Assembly: GCA_041821185.1 (NCBI GenBank)
Contig: JBGUBD010000002.1
Span: 310,001-374,000 of the forward strand
Direction of reading: 5' to 3'
DNA: 64,000 nucleotides
From: Phycisphaerales bacterium AB-hyl4
GTDB taxonomy: Bacteria > Planctomycetota > Phycisphaerae > Phycisphaerales > Phycisphaeraceae
The position numbers were made by a program, and so were the translations under genes. Below are positions 15,627 through 24,564 of the stretch, piece by piece. Under the pieces are notes generated by a model. That model searched no databases, was not told the origin of the DNA, and saw only the letters and a list, made by a program, of their open reading frames with translations. Within the stretch, counting starts at the first letter, position 1. Every line of letters starts with the position of its first letter.

Positions 15627-17975
15627 GTGAAACACCAGGCTTCATCCGCCGACTGGCTGCCATTGTTGAGCGAACCCGCGGTGGTGGTGACGACCGACGG
15701 GGAGATTGTGCGCGGCAACGATGCGTTTTCGTCCCTCGTTGGCGCAAAGACCAACTCACACGCCCGGCTTGACGCGTTCGTCGTCAGCGATGACCACAGC
15801 CTTCAACGGCAACTGCGCAAGTGGGCGCGAACCAAGCACCCCGTGCCCGGCGCCTTTTGTTTGCGCACGGCCAGCGGCGATACGCACGTCGCCGTCGAGG
15901 CGGGCCGACTCTCGCCCGCGGACGCCCGCGAGGGACCGGTGACGGTCCTGATTCGTTGCAAGTCCAACACCGGCGCGGTCACCCGATTTCGCACGCTGGG
16001 CGAAAAAGTCGATGCGCTGACACAGGAAGTGCTCGCCCGCCAGAAGGCCGAGCAGGACGCTGTGACAGAGCGCGAACGCTGGCGGATCACGCTCGCCAGC
16101 GTCGGCGACGCCGTCATCACGACCGACTGCGACCAGAAGATCACGTTCATGAACGAGGTCGCCGAGCATCTGACCGGCTGGACCTTGGCCGACGCCACGG
16201 GTCAGGACAGCGCCACGGTTTTCAACATCGTCAACGAACAGTCGCGCCAGCCTGTCGAGAGTCCCATCGTCCGCGTGCTGCGCGAGGGGGTCATTGTCGG
16301 TCTGGCCAATCACACGGTGCTCATCGCCCGCGACGGCCGGGAGATTCCCATTGATGACAGCGGCGCGCCGATTCGTGACAGCCACGGCGAAATAGTCGGC
16401 ACGATCCTGGTCTTCCGCGACATCAGCGAACGCCATGCCGCCGACCAGACCCGCGCACGACTTGCAGCGATCGTGGAAAGCTCCGAAGACGCGGTCATTG
16501 GCATGGCCCTCGACGGCATCATCACGGAATGGAACCCGGCGGCCACGGAAATGTTCGGCTATACGACGGAAGAAATCGTTGGACAATCGGTGTTTTCAAC
16601 GTTGGTCCCCGACGATCGCGAGAGTCAGGAGCAGCAGATTCTCAGCGCCATCCGCGACAGCCGACGGATCGAGCCCTTTGAAACAAAGCGCTGCCACAAA
16701 GACGGCCACCTGCTGGATATTTCGCTCTCCGCTTCGCCGATCAAGGACACCTACGGCCGCGTCATCGGCATCGCTACGATCACCCGCGATATTACTTTTC
16801 AGAAGCAGGCCGAACGCCAACTGCAAACGCTGAATCAGCAGTTGGAACAGCGCGTGGAGCATCGCACCAGCCAACTGCGCGAGCTGACGCAACAACTCAC
16901 ACGAGCCGAGCAACGCGAACGGCGACGCATCGCCCAGGCGTTGCACGACAATCTTCAGCAGATGCTGGTCGCAGCACGCATGCGTGTGGAGACGCTGGTG
17001 AATCACTCAACCGAGCCAAAGGTGGCGTCCGTCGCGCGGCATGTACAGACGCTCATCGACCAGTCGCTTGACGCGTCGCGGTCGCTGACGCTGGAGTTGA
17101 GTCCGCCGGTGCTGTATGACGGCGGCCTCAACGCGGCGCTGCCGTGGCTGGCGCGGCACATGAAGGAGCAATACGGCCTGAAACTCGCGGTGCAGGTGGC
17201 CACGGATGCGGAGCCTATCGATGAGGATGTGCGTGTGGCGTTATTTTTTGCAGCGCGCGAGCTGTTGTTCAACATCATCAAGCACAGCCGAACCGACCAC
17301 GCCCATGCATCGCTCGCAACGGCGGAAGGCGGACAGGTTCGCCTCGTCGTGCAGGACGAGGGCGTTGGCTTCGATCCGCAGGGGATTCGGAATCTGAAGG
17401 ATGAGGCCACCGGCTTCGGCCTGTTCAGTCTACGCGAGCGGATCGAGTTCATGGGCGGGCGGATGACCATCGAAAGCGCGCCGAGCCAGGGCACGCGCAT
17501 TGACATCATCGTGCCCCAGCGCCAGTCCATCGCCGACGCGCCACCCTCCATTCGCGCTGCCGAGCGGCGGAAGCAGGCAAAGGGCGATCCGATACCACGC
17601 GCCAACACTTCCATTCGCGTCCTGCTGGTCGATGATCACCAGATCCTGCGCGAAGGCATCGCTGGCATTTTGATGGAGTACCCGGACGTTGAGGTCGTCG
17701 CGGAGGCGGCGGACGGAGAGCAGGCGGTGGAACTGGCTGCCGAATACGAGCCCGATGTGGTGATCATGGATATTACGCTGCCAAAACTCAACGGCATTGA
17801 GGCGACCCGTCTGATTACGCAGCAATTGCCCCACGTTCGCGTCCTGGGCCTGTCCATGCATAACAGCCAGGACATGATGGAGGCCATGACCGCCGCCGGC
17901 GCCGTTGACCTGCTCGTCAAAGACGGCCCCTCAGACGAACTGATCCAAGCCATCCGCAATGCAGTCGCCGACTGA
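15627..17975 (+). CDS. soluble hybrid histidine kinase (PAS repeats, HisKA_3, HATPase, receiver)
   Basis: The 782-residue protein has no transmembrane helix. An N-terminal PAS-like region (about residues 10-120) is followed by two clear PAS domains (about 150-270 and 275-395), with WRITLASVGDAVITTD and GIITEWNPAATEMFGY. The NarL-type acceptor His lies in RRRIAQALHDNLQQ. ATPase boxes are ELLFNIIKHS, DEGVGFD and TGFGLFSLRER. The C-terminal receiver has acceptor Asp in VVIMDITLP and Lys in LLVKDG, again with no DNA-binding domain. Translation starts at a GTG 13 bases after the MetOD1 gene. The kinase core and receiver are close paralogues of those encoded at 12127-14571. Confidence 0.9.
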   Translation: MKHQASSADWLPLLSEPAVVVTTDGEIVRGNDAFSSLVGAKTNSHARLDAFVVSDDHSLQRQLRKWARTKHPVPGAFCLRTASGDTHVAVEAGRLSPADAREGPVTVLIRCKSNTGAVTRFRTLGEKVDALTQEVLARQKAEQDAVTERERWRITLASVGDAVITTDCDQKITFMNEVAEHLTGWTLADATGQDSATVFNIVNEQSRQPVESPIVRVLREGVIVGLANHTVLIARDGREIPIDDSGAPIRDSHGEIVGTILVFRDISERHAADQTRARLAAIVESSEDAVIGMALDGIITEWNPAATEMFGYTTEEIVGQSVFSTLVPDDRESQEQQILSAIRDSRRIEPFETKRCHKDGHLLDISLSASPIKDTYGRVIGIATITRDITFQKQAERQLQTLNQQLEQRVEHRTSQLRELTQQLTRAEQRERRRIAQALHDNLQQMLVAARMRVETLVNHSTEPKVASVARHVQTLIDQSLDASRSLTLELSPPVLYDGGLNAALPWLARHMKEQYGLKLAVQVATDAEPIDEDVRVALFFAARELLFNIIKHSRTDHAHASLATAEGGQVRLVVQDEGVGFDPQGIRNLKDEATGFGLFSLRERIEFMGGRMTIESAPSQGTRIDIIVPQRQSIADAPPSIRAAERRKQAKGDPIPRANTSIRVLLVDDHQILREGIAGILMEYPDVEVVAEAADGEQAVELAAEYEPDVVIMDITLPKLNGIEATRLITQQLPHVRVLGLSMHNSQDMMEAMTAAGAVDLLVKDGPSDELIQAIRNAVAD

Positions 17976-18365
17976 ACATTCGACCTCCTCCCCCGAGAGC
18001 TTCCGTCGTCGATGATGGATTGCGTCGATCGTACCCCATCCGTACCTGATCGCCCGAACGTTTGACCCGGTGAGCGCTGTTGCTCAGTGAACACCTGCAT
18101 TGAAATTCCCGCACGGCTAGCCACGAAAGAGTATGCGCGCGCATTGTAGATTGTCAGTCACGCTCCGGTGCAGGGTTCGGCGGGGGAAGCATGAACTGTT
18201 CGATCACGCCGGTGAAGTCTCGGCGGCGATGATGCGTTGGTTGGCACACATCACGAGCTACGACGCACTGGCCGACCGCTACAGCGGCGAAAAGACCAAA
18301 GCCCACCCGCCTAAAAAGGATACGCCGGGGGATACGGGGCCAAGGGGATACGCTTTCAGGCCATC
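17976..18365. other. 390-base gap, no convincing gene
   Basis: An 86-codon plus-strand frame at 18133-18393 runs into the tRNA-Pro terminator, lacks a ribosome site and has no family resemblance, so it is not called. A short GGATACGCC/GGATACGGGG/GGATACG direct repetition lies at 18318-18354. Nothing else is recognisable. Confidence 0.4.
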
Positions 18366-18398
18366 AAAAAAGCCCTTAAACCTTGAGGTTTAAGGGCT
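18366..18398 (-). terminator. intrinsic terminator downstream of tRNA-Pro
   Basis: A perfect 12-base inverted repeat (AGCCCTTAAACC / GGTTTAAGGGCT, 18371-18382 and 18387-18398) with a 4-base loop is followed, on the minus strand, by six T residues. It lies eight bases beyond the tRNA 3' end. Confidence 0.92.
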
Positions 18399-18405
18399 TA
18401 ATAAA

Positions 18406-18479
18406 TCGGGGCGACACGATTCGAACGTGCGACCTTCGCGTCCCAAACGCGACGCTCTGCCAAGCTGAGCTACGCCCCG
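18406..18479 (-). tRNA. tRNA-Pro (anticodon TGG)
   Basis: The minus strand folds into a complete cloverleaf. The acceptor stem is CGGGGCG/CGCCCCG, the D arm GCTC/GAGC, the anticodon stem TCGCG/CGCGA with loop TTTGGGA, and the T arm GCACG/CGTGT with loop TTCGAAT. The loop places TGG at positions 34-36, so it reads proline CCN codons. The discriminator base is A and the 3' CCA is not encoded, so it must be added by the CCA enzyme. A TATACT hexamer at 18516-18511 is a plausible -10 box about 30 bases upstream. Confidence 0.95.
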
Positions 18480-18616
18480 TCTACGGCGAAAATGTCCGCC
18501 GACCGATGCCAGTATAGCCGAGTTCGGGTCGGGTTGTGCGATAGGTCGTTGATCACGTTGCTTGAGCGAAGAGTATTGCGATTGAGACGGCAAATCGCAG
18601 CACTTCGCCGACGGGA

Positions 18617-19702
18617 TCAGTTTGTCGTCACCGCAGCGTCCCATTCCAGCAATGCGTCGATCTCGTTGCGTTCGGTGAGGACGGTGAAGTCGATCGCGTA
18701 TTTGCGCGTTTCGCCGGCTTGGAGGGTGTTGGCGGTGTCGTTGCCGGCGGTGTCGGGTTTGTTGTTGACGAGTCGGCCTGAGAAGGGTTCGATGCCGGCG
18801 ACGTAGCTACCGCCCGTGCCGTAGTGGAGCCAGTTTGCAAGCTGGGGCAGTTGGTCGGCGCGGTAGCGAACGCGGAAGGCACGGCGTTGCCGGGCGTCGA
18901 GCAGGCCGACCTCGACGTGGCCGGTGTCGTCAGGCTCGGGCTGCACGACGAGGCCGCCTTCGCCGCTGCCGGCGTGTTTGCTAAGGGGCGGGGGAACCTG
19001 CTTCCACGGGTCGAGGTCTGCCTTGTCGACGGAGCCCCATACATCGCTAAGCGAACCGCGATAGATGAAGCGAGCGCCGGGTTGGAGCAGGGGGTAGCCG
19101 AGGTTGACGTGGTAAAGCCAGTGGTGGGGGGCGGGCTCGTTGCCGCGGTTGGTGACTTCGTCTTCGATCCAGATGCGAGCTTCACCGAGGCGGCAGCGGA
19201 TCGATCGGCGGGTTTCGATATTCGGGCCGAACACGCGCGTGTCGCGTACGATCATTTCGATGCGCATGTCGCGATTGCCGCGCGTCGGGTCGGGGTTGTG
19301 CACCGCTTGGACGGCGGCGGGCGTGTTGCTGTGGTGGCCGTGCTGGTTGAAGCGGTCGCGATCGTCAGCGTGGGGCGCGCCGATGTGCAGCGGGCCGCAG
19401 GTGGTCACCAGTCCGCCAGGCCAGGAGCGAAGCCAGTGGTTTTGTCGCTGGTACGCTTCCTCCGGCGGCATGAGATCGTTGGAAGTGAGGTAAGCCAGCG
19501 GACAGTCATTGTGGACGGCTTCGAAGATATCGCCGCCGCGATCGAGCCCGACGGTAAAGCGGAGCCCCGAGCCTGTGTCGACCATCGCGACGCGTACCTT
19601 GCCGCCGCCCATCGGTTGCGGCGAATCCAGTGTGCCTGTGCGGATGCCGCCAAGTTGAAGCGGGTTTTCACAAAGCGGTGCGTCGAAATCGTGGTCGGTC
19701 AT
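18617..19702 (-). CDS. DUF4432 / aldose-1-epimerase-like protein
   Basis: The 361-residue protein resembles the DUF4432 branch of the galactose-mutarotase beta-supersandwich. It has GLRFTVGLDRGGDIFEA, a NHWLRSWPGGLVTTCGP segment, EDEVTNRGNEPAPHHWLYHVNLGYPLL split across a conserved Glu/His pair, and a C-terminal GIEPFSG region where mutarotases carry the catalytic Glu. It probably interconverts sugar anomers or binds a hexose derivative. The substrate is not known. The ATG at 19702 has AAGGAT upstream. It lies 102 bases after the PfkB kinase and aldolase-like genes on the same strand, which together read as a small sugar-catabolism unit. Confidence 0.8.
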   Translation of the reverse strand: MTDHDFDAPLCENPLQLGGIRTGTLDSPQPMGGGKVRVAMVDTGSGLRFTVGLDRGGDIFEAVHNDCPLAYLTSNDLMPPEEAYQRQNHWLRSWPGGLVTTCGPLHIGAPHADDRDRFNQHGHHSNTPAAVQAVHNPDPTRGNRDMRIEMIVRDTRVFGPNIETRRSIRCRLGEARIWIEDEVTNRGNEPAPHHWLYHVNLGYPLLQPGARFIYRGSLSDVWGSVDKADLDPWKQVPPPLSKHAGSGEGGLVVQPEPDDTGHVEVGLLDARQRRAFRVRYRADQLPQLANWLHYGTGGSYVAGIEPFSGRLVNNKPDTAGNDTANTLQAGETRKYAIDFTVLTERNEIDALLEWDAAVTTN

Positions 19703-19804
19703 GGAAGACTATCCTTGGAGGTTGGACGCGTATATCGCCCCGACGGAACGGTGATAGATTAGCAGACGCGGTCTGTCGGCGGGGGCAGTGGTGGCGGGGT
19801 GTGA

Positions 19805-20992
19805 TCAGGCGCTCGCTTGCTGCCGGGGACGGTCATGCGGGCCGGTGCGGATGTCGCCGGCGTGGGCCGCCCAGTCGGCGAAGGCAGACGCAGGCTTGCG
19901 TCGAGCCCAGCCTTGCTTCAGTCGGGCTTCGACTTCGGGCCAGGGGCGGACGCCGGTGGTGGCGTCGGCGGATTCGACGTTGCACGCGCCGACGGCGGTG
20001 GCGGCGGTGGCGGCCTGCTCGGGTGTTTCGCCGCGCAGGATCGCCGCCAGCAGGCCCGCGATGGTGCAGTCGCCCGAGCCATTGGCGCCGACCACTTCGA
20101 CTTCGAAGCAGGGCGAGAGCAACTCACGGCCGAGCCATGCGTCGATATCGCGCAACAGGTCGCCGGGCACTTGTTCGAGGCGGGCGCGGTCGTCGGTGGT
20201 TCGCAGGTACAGGCCATGCTCGCCGAGTTTGATGACCACCACCGCTGCGCCCATCGCGAGCAGTGTTTCCGCCAACCGTGCCAGACGCTCTGGTGTTGGC
20301 GAACCGACTTCGTTGGCCGGGCCTTGGAGCATGTAGCACAATTCGTCGAAGCTCGGTGCGAACACGTCCACATGAGGCAGCACGCGCTCAAGCAAGCTGC
20401 GCCAGTCGGTCTGGCCGGCTTCGGTGTCGGGATCGAGATCGCAGGTGTCCAGGCTTGTCGCCGTGCCGAGTTGACGGGCCTCGGACAGCAACTGCGCGAG
20501 TTCGCGTCCCCCTTCGCGGTACATTCGCTTCATGATCGGCGGGTAGCCGAAGTGCAGCAGCTTCGCGCCGGCGAGCCTGTCGGGGTTGATGTCTTCCGGG
20601 CCGAACGTGTCGTTCGCGCCGGGGCAATGCAGGAACATGCGGTCCACGCCCGGCGGGCTGACGACGATCGAGTAGCTGGTATGTTCGCCCGTCACGACGG
20701 CCATGCCCTCGGCGAGGGCCGGGTCGCGCTGGCGAAGCAGTTCGAGCACGTCTCGGCCGAACGGGTCGTCGCCGACTTTGCCCATGAGTGTGACGTCTGC
20801 GCCGAGGCGGTGTAGCGCGAGCCCGGTGTTGGAAACCGCGCCGCCGGTGGATCGCAACGCCGGGCCGACCTGTACGAGCGTGCCGGGGTCCAGGCGTACG
20901 CCGGTCTTGCCGGGTGCGAAAGTAGGGATCAGATCAAGGCAGATGTGCCCGGCGACGACGACGCGATCTGTCGGCTGTGCCGCCCGCGTCAT
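19805..20992 (-). CDS. PfkB family carbohydrate kinase
   Basis: The roughly 395-residue protein shows the ribokinase/PfkB signatures. An N-terminal VVVAGHICLDLIP and the GGAVSNTGLALHRLGADV glycine-rich substrate motif come first. Near residue 300 is VVGANGSGDCTIAGLLAAIL, where the catalytic Asp in GSGDC corresponds to the GAGD anion hole. It would phosphorylate a sugar or deoxysugar acid using ATP. The Gly-Ala change to GSGD is a mild variation. The ATG at 20992 overlaps the TGA of the upstream aldolase-like gene by four bases, so the two are translationally coupled. Confidence 0.88.
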   Translation of the reverse strand: MTRAAQPTDRVVVAGHICLDLIPTFAPGKTGVRLDPGTLVQVGPALRSTGGAVSNTGLALHRLGADVTLMGKVGDDPFGRDVLELLRQRDPALAEGMAVVTGEHTSYSIVVSPPGVDRMFLHCPGANDTFGPEDINPDRLAGAKLLHFGYPPIMKRMYREGGRELAQLLSEARQLGTATSLDTCDLDPDTEAGQTDWRSLLERVLPHVDVFAPSFDELCYMLQGPANEVGSPTPERLARLAETLLAMGAAVVVIKLGEHGLYLRTTDDRARLEQVPGDLLRDIDAWLGRELLSPCFEVEVVGANGSGDCTIAGLLAAILRGETPEQAATAATAVGACNVESADATTGVRPWPEVEARLKQGWARRKPASAFADWAAHAGDIRTGPHDRPRQQASA

Positions 20993-22200
20993 CCGAGCAC
21001 CTTTTTCCAGCGATTGAGGTTCCACTTGACCTTCTGCTCCGGTGTCATGGCGGCGAAATCCGGCGCGTCATCGGACGAGCCATTGCCGGCGGCGGGCTGC
21101 GCCGCAGTACCGGGCTTGGCGACGACCGAGGTTTTAGACTTGGTCGTGTCGTAGCTGCTGCCGCGGGGCGTGGCCTTGAGGTCGTCATCAAGCGGGCGGT
21201 AGGGCTGCACGCCAACCTTCTGCAACGCGCCGTGGTAGGAACGCACCGCCTCGGCGGGGTCGTTCAATTCGCCGTCGGCCAGCCAGCGCAAGTGTTGGAT
21301 GAACGATTCCTGATGTTCGCTGTTGTTGATCATGCGGCCGTAGAGCGCGGCGCGGGCACCGTACTTGCGCGCCTCCCAGAGTTGATGGAAAGCGTCGAAG
21401 GTCGTGCCGCTCGATCCGCCGAGGATGCCGACGACCAGGTGCGGGTCATACGTGACGAGGGCTTCCATGGCTTTCGGGCCGTGGTAGGGCATCTTGAGGA
21501 ACAGCGGTCGGGCGGAGGAGGTGACGCCGGCGAGGGTGCGTGCAATGTGGTCGTTGAGGAATCGGCCGATATCGGGCGGGCATGCGTCGCCGCAGGCGTT
21601 GGGGTCGAACAGTTCGAGGAAGTGTCGGAAGCCTTTCTGCTCGGCTTCGACGCGGAAGTCGCGGTACTGTTCGAGCATCTTGTGGTCGAGGCCGACGTTG
21701 TTGTTGAACGTCAGCGAGTAGAGGCCGAGGTCGACGCCGAGTGTGCGTTGCCCGGGCGCGCACTCGGCGCGGCCGCACATCATGTGGTCGATCGTGGCCG
21801 TGCGGAACGGTCGGCTGGGCTCCTGCCCGTAGCGGCCGCCTTGGGCAAGCCAGACTTCGGTGGTGTCGTTCGCGCGGCAGGCGGGGGTGATGTGGCTGTC
21901 GCGGAACAATTGGTCCTTGATCGTAAGTACCTCGCCGGTGGAGGCGCTCATGAGCATGATGTCGACCAGCCCCTGTTTGACGTTGCGACGGATCTGGTCG
22001 CGATACTCAGCCAGGGTGCGGTAGCGGGCTTCGCTGTTGTGCTGCTCGGGCGATTGGCCCGGTGCAGCGAGGCCGTGGGCCATGTCCGCATCCTTCGCGT
22101 CCGCGAGGATGAAATCCTTCGACCCGCTGGGGTCGGCGTGAATGCGCGCGAGCTTGGCGTCGAGGCTCTTGACGACGGTTGAACGGTTGGCGTGGTCCAT
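20989..22200 (-). CDS. putative aldolase of DeoC/FbaB/LacD-like TIM-barrel type
   Basis: The 403-residue protein resembles TIM-barrel class I aldolases. It has a VDIMLMSASTGEVL strand, a central FLELFDPNACGDACP, a RPLFLKMPYHGPKAM segment that could supply the Schiff-base Lys, and a phosphate-binding VVGILGGSSGTTFDAF followed by YGARAALYGRMIN. The family assignment is tentative, but the location fits: its TGA overlaps the ATG of the sugar kinase, so kinase and aldolase may act in sequence on one sugar. The ATG at 22200 lies only seven bases after a predicted -10 box, implying a leaderless message. The last 70 residues are low complexity. Confidence 0.65.
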   Translation of the reverse strand: MDHANRSTVVKSLDAKLARIHADPSGSKDFILADAKDADMAHGLAAPGQSPEQHNSEARYRTLAEYRDQIRRNVKQGLVDIMLMSASTGEVLTIKDQLFRDSHITPACRANDTTEVWLAQGGRYGQEPSRPFRTATIDHMMCGRAECAPGQRTLGVDLGLYSLTFNNNVGLDHKMLEQYRDFRVEAEQKGFRHFLELFDPNACGDACPPDIGRFLNDHIARTLAGVTSSARPLFLKMPYHGPKAMEALVTYDPHLVVGILGGSSGTTFDAFHQLWEARKYGARAALYGRMINNSEHQESFIQHLRWLADGELNDPAEAVRSYHGALQKVGVQPYRPLDDDLKATPRGSSYDTTKSKTSVVAKPGTAAQPAAGNGSSDDAPDFAAMTPEQKVKWNLNRWKKVLG

Positions 22201-22206
22201 CGGCTG

Positions 22207-22242
22207 AGTGTACCGACTGGCCAAAATCTGAACAAGTGTTCA
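22207..22242 (-). promoter_or_regulatory. predicted leaderless promoter with overlapping palindrome
   Basis: On the minus strand TTGTTC (22235-22230) and TACACT (22212-22207) are 17 bases apart. The predicted transcription start falls on the A of the ATG at 22200. The -35 box lies within the dyad TGAACAAGTGTTCA (22229-22242), a candidate operator with arms TGAACA/TGTTCA. Confidence 0.5.
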
Positions 22243-22314
22243 AGCCGGGCCGCTATCGTTCGATTGACCCTATATCCCGCCACACCAACCGTCTGCGGTC
22301 GGCCTGCCGACGGA

Positions 22315-23940
22315 TCAGCGAGCGTATTCGATCGTGCGCATCTCGCGAAGCACGGTGACCTTGATCTCGCCGGGGAAGGTCATCTCCTCGGAGACTTGCT
22401 TGGCGATGTCGCGGGCGACATACATGCAGTTGGCGTCGTCGACCGACTCGGGGTCGACCACGACGCGAACCTCCCGGCCGGCCTGGATGGCGTAGGCCTC
22501 GCGGACACCCTTGATGTTGCGGGCGATGCCTTCGAGTTGCTCCAGCCGGCGGACGTACTTCTCCAGCGTCTCGCGGCGAGCACCGGGGCGTGCGCCGCTG
22601 ATGGCGTCGGCGGCCATGACGATGGGCGTGTAAGGCGTGGTGCTGGGGATGTCGTTGTGGTGGCCGCCGATGGCGTTGAGCACGGCTTCTTTTTCGCCGT
22701 GCTTCTTGCAGAACTCCATGCCGATGGCGGGGTGGCCGCCCTCGATGTCGTGGTCCATCGCTTTGCCGATGTCGTGGAGGAAGCCGGCGCGTCGGGCGAG
22801 GTCGCCGTCGAGGCCGAGTTCGTTGGCGATGACCTGGCAGAGGTAGGCGGTTTCGATGGAGTGTCGGAGGATGTTCTGGCCGTAGGACATCCGGTAGTGC
22901 AGTCGGCCGACCATTTCGGAGATTTTGGGGTGCAGCCCCTGGATGTTGGCTTCGATGCAGGCATCGCGGCCGAACTTGATGATGCGCTGGCCGATCTCCT
23001 TGCGGATCTGCTCGACGATCTCTTCGATGCGTGTCGGGTGGATACGGCCGTCTTCCAGCAGCTTGTGAAGCGCCTCGGCGGCGATTGCCCGGCGGACGGG
23101 GTCGAAGCATGAGACGACGACCACGCCGGGTGTGTCGTCGACGATGACGTCGACGCCGGTGGCCTTTTCGAAGGCGCGGATGTTACGGCCCTCGCGGCCG
23201 ATGACGCGGCCTTTCATGTCGTCGCTGGGGATGGCGATCGCCGAGACAGTCGAATCGGCAGTGTGCTCGCTGGCGTAGCGCTGGATCGCCTGGAGGGTGA
23301 TTTTCAGCGCGTTGTCCTTCGACTCTTCGTCGGCCTTCTCCATGTTGCGCTGGATGATCTGCGCCGCTTCGTGCTGGCTTTCGTGCTCCACGATCTTCAG
23401 CGCTTCCTTGCGGGCGTCGTCTTCCGAAAGGTTGCTCAGGCGAAGCAACGTCTGCTTCTGCTCCTTGCGGGCCTCTTCCAGCAGCAGCTTGTTCTGCTCG
23501 ATGAGGTCATCAAGCTCGCCTTCGCGTTCGTCGACCTTCGCTTCGCGGTCTTTGATCTTGGCGTCGAGATCGTCGAGGTATTTTTCCTTGGTGGTCAGCG
23601 TGTCGAGCTTGCGGTCGAGGTTGTCTTCACGCTTGGTGACTCGGCGTTCCTGCTCCTTGATCTCGGTCCGCATGCCCTCGACTTCTTTTTCGAAGGCGTC
23701 GCGTTTTGAGGCCATCTCGTCACGCGCATCGAGTTCGAGCTTCTTTTTGAGGTTCTCGGCGTCAGAGCGGGCTTTTTCGAGAAGGTCGTCGGCTTGCTTG
23801 CGGGCCTGGCCGAGCGTCTGCGTGCCGAGCAGGCGGGCGAGCAGCAGGGCGACGGCGGCACCGATGGCCAGGCCGATCATTACGCCGATGAGGCCGGGGG
23901 TGAGGTTGGTCTGTGCAAGGATGGAATTATGAACGAACAA
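22315..23940 (-). CDS. rny: ribonuclease Y
   Basis: The architecture is that of RNase Y. A single N-terminal transmembrane helix ([20 protein letters not shown]) comes first, then a long charged coiled coil (about residues 30-200). A KH domain contains [15 protein letters not shown]. The HD metal-dependent phosphohydrolase domain has HSIETAYLC and the HD pair in [15 protein letters not shown]. It is a membrane-tethered endoribonuclease that starts mRNA decay. The start is uncertain: a TTG at 23940 with GAAAGGGG eight bases upstream gives 541 residues and a normal short N terminus, while a GTG two codons later is also possible. Upstream in-frame ATG codons give an unlikely extension. Confidence 0.92.
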   Translation of the reverse strand: MFVHNSILAQTNLTPGLIGVMIGLAIGAAVALLLARLLGTQTLGQARKQADDLLEKARSDAENLKKKLELDARDEMASKRDAFEKEVEGMRTEIKEQERRVTKREDNLDRKLDTLTTKEKYLDDLDAKIKDREAKVDEREGELDDLIEQNKLLLEEARKEQKQTLLRLSNLSEDDARKEALKIVEHESQHEAAQIIQRNMEKADEESKDNALKITLQAIQRYASEHTADSTVSAIAIPSDDMKGRVIGREGRNIRAFEKATGVDVIVDDTPGVVVVSCFDPVRRAIAAEALHKLLEDGRIHPTRIEEIVEQIRKEIGQRIIKFGRDACIEANIQGLHPKISEMVGRLHYRMSYGQNILRHSIETAYLCQVIANELGLDGDLARRAGFLHDIGKAMDHDIEGGHPAIGMEFCKKHGEKEAVLNAIGGHHNDIPSTTPYTPIVMAADAISGARPGARRETLEKYVRRLEQLEGIARNIKGVREAYAIQAGREVRVVVDPESVDDANCMYVARDIAKQVSEEMTFPGEIKVTVLREMRTIEYAR

Positions 23941-24564
23941 CGGGCGAGCCCCTTTCGTCCGGTCATGGCCTGACGGTGTACCGTCACGGCGGAACCGGTG
24001 TTGGGGCACGCTCGAGCAGTGGGCCCGGTTCCCGCACAAGCGGGTCGGGCGCCAGCAGCGCGCAGTCGATCAGCGTGGGATTGACGATCGGCCCGGCAGT
24101 ACGCTAAGTCGAGCCCTCGGACGCACCGCGACCACCGGGCATAATCTGCGCCCGGAACCAGCGAAACGTTCCAAAGGTCGGCAAGGCCCCCCGTCGCGCT
24201 GCAGATGCAGGGCAAGTGTCGAGAGCGGGGCAAACAAACGCGTCATGAACAGCCAGATCTTATGCATCGTCAATCTATCCCGTCTGGTAAACCAGACGGC
24301 CAGGCAGGCAACTGAAACGCCAGCCCGGCTGATCGGCCTCCACGCGGGCGAAAACTGCCCGGGGCGTGCCGTGTTGAGCCTGACAGTGGTACGACCGGCT
24401 ACCGCTTTAAGATCGCGCCGCAAAACCCAACGCGCGACCCTTGCAGATTCGGTCGTGGCTTGTCGCAATCGCGGATGCTACCCCCAGCGGTTCCCCACCG
24501 TCAAGCGCAGCGGGTTACACGGACGTTGCTGGCGGACGGTTTTCGGCTACGGGTTGGAGGCAAT
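23941..24564. other. 624-base upstream region of rny
   Basis: This gap separates the rny start from the end of the ketosynthase gene on the same strand. It contains one perfect inverted repeat (24280-24299, listed separately). I find no credible coding frame, tRNA or terminator. The plus-strand frames here run into the ketosynthase gene and have no recognisable content. Confidence 0.4.
24280..24299. repeat. perfect inverted repeat, candidate operator
   Basis: CCGTCTGGT and ACCAGACGG form a 9-base perfect dyad around an AA centre. It stands alone in the long upstream region of rny, with no T tract on either side, so a protein-binding site is more likely than a terminator. Confidence 0.6.

Noticed and set aside
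18133..18393. 86-codon plus-strand open frame after the hybrid kinase
   Set aside because: No ribosome site or family resemblance, and its end runs through the tRNA-Pro terminator hairpin.
22229..22242. LexA (SOS) box
   Set aside because: The core matches GAAC-N4-GTTC, but a single short palindrome before sugar genes is not enough to claim SOS control.
22292..22305. GTCGGC/GCCGAC hairpin just after rny as a terminator
   Set aside because: The stem is only six bases and no T tract follows on the minus strand.
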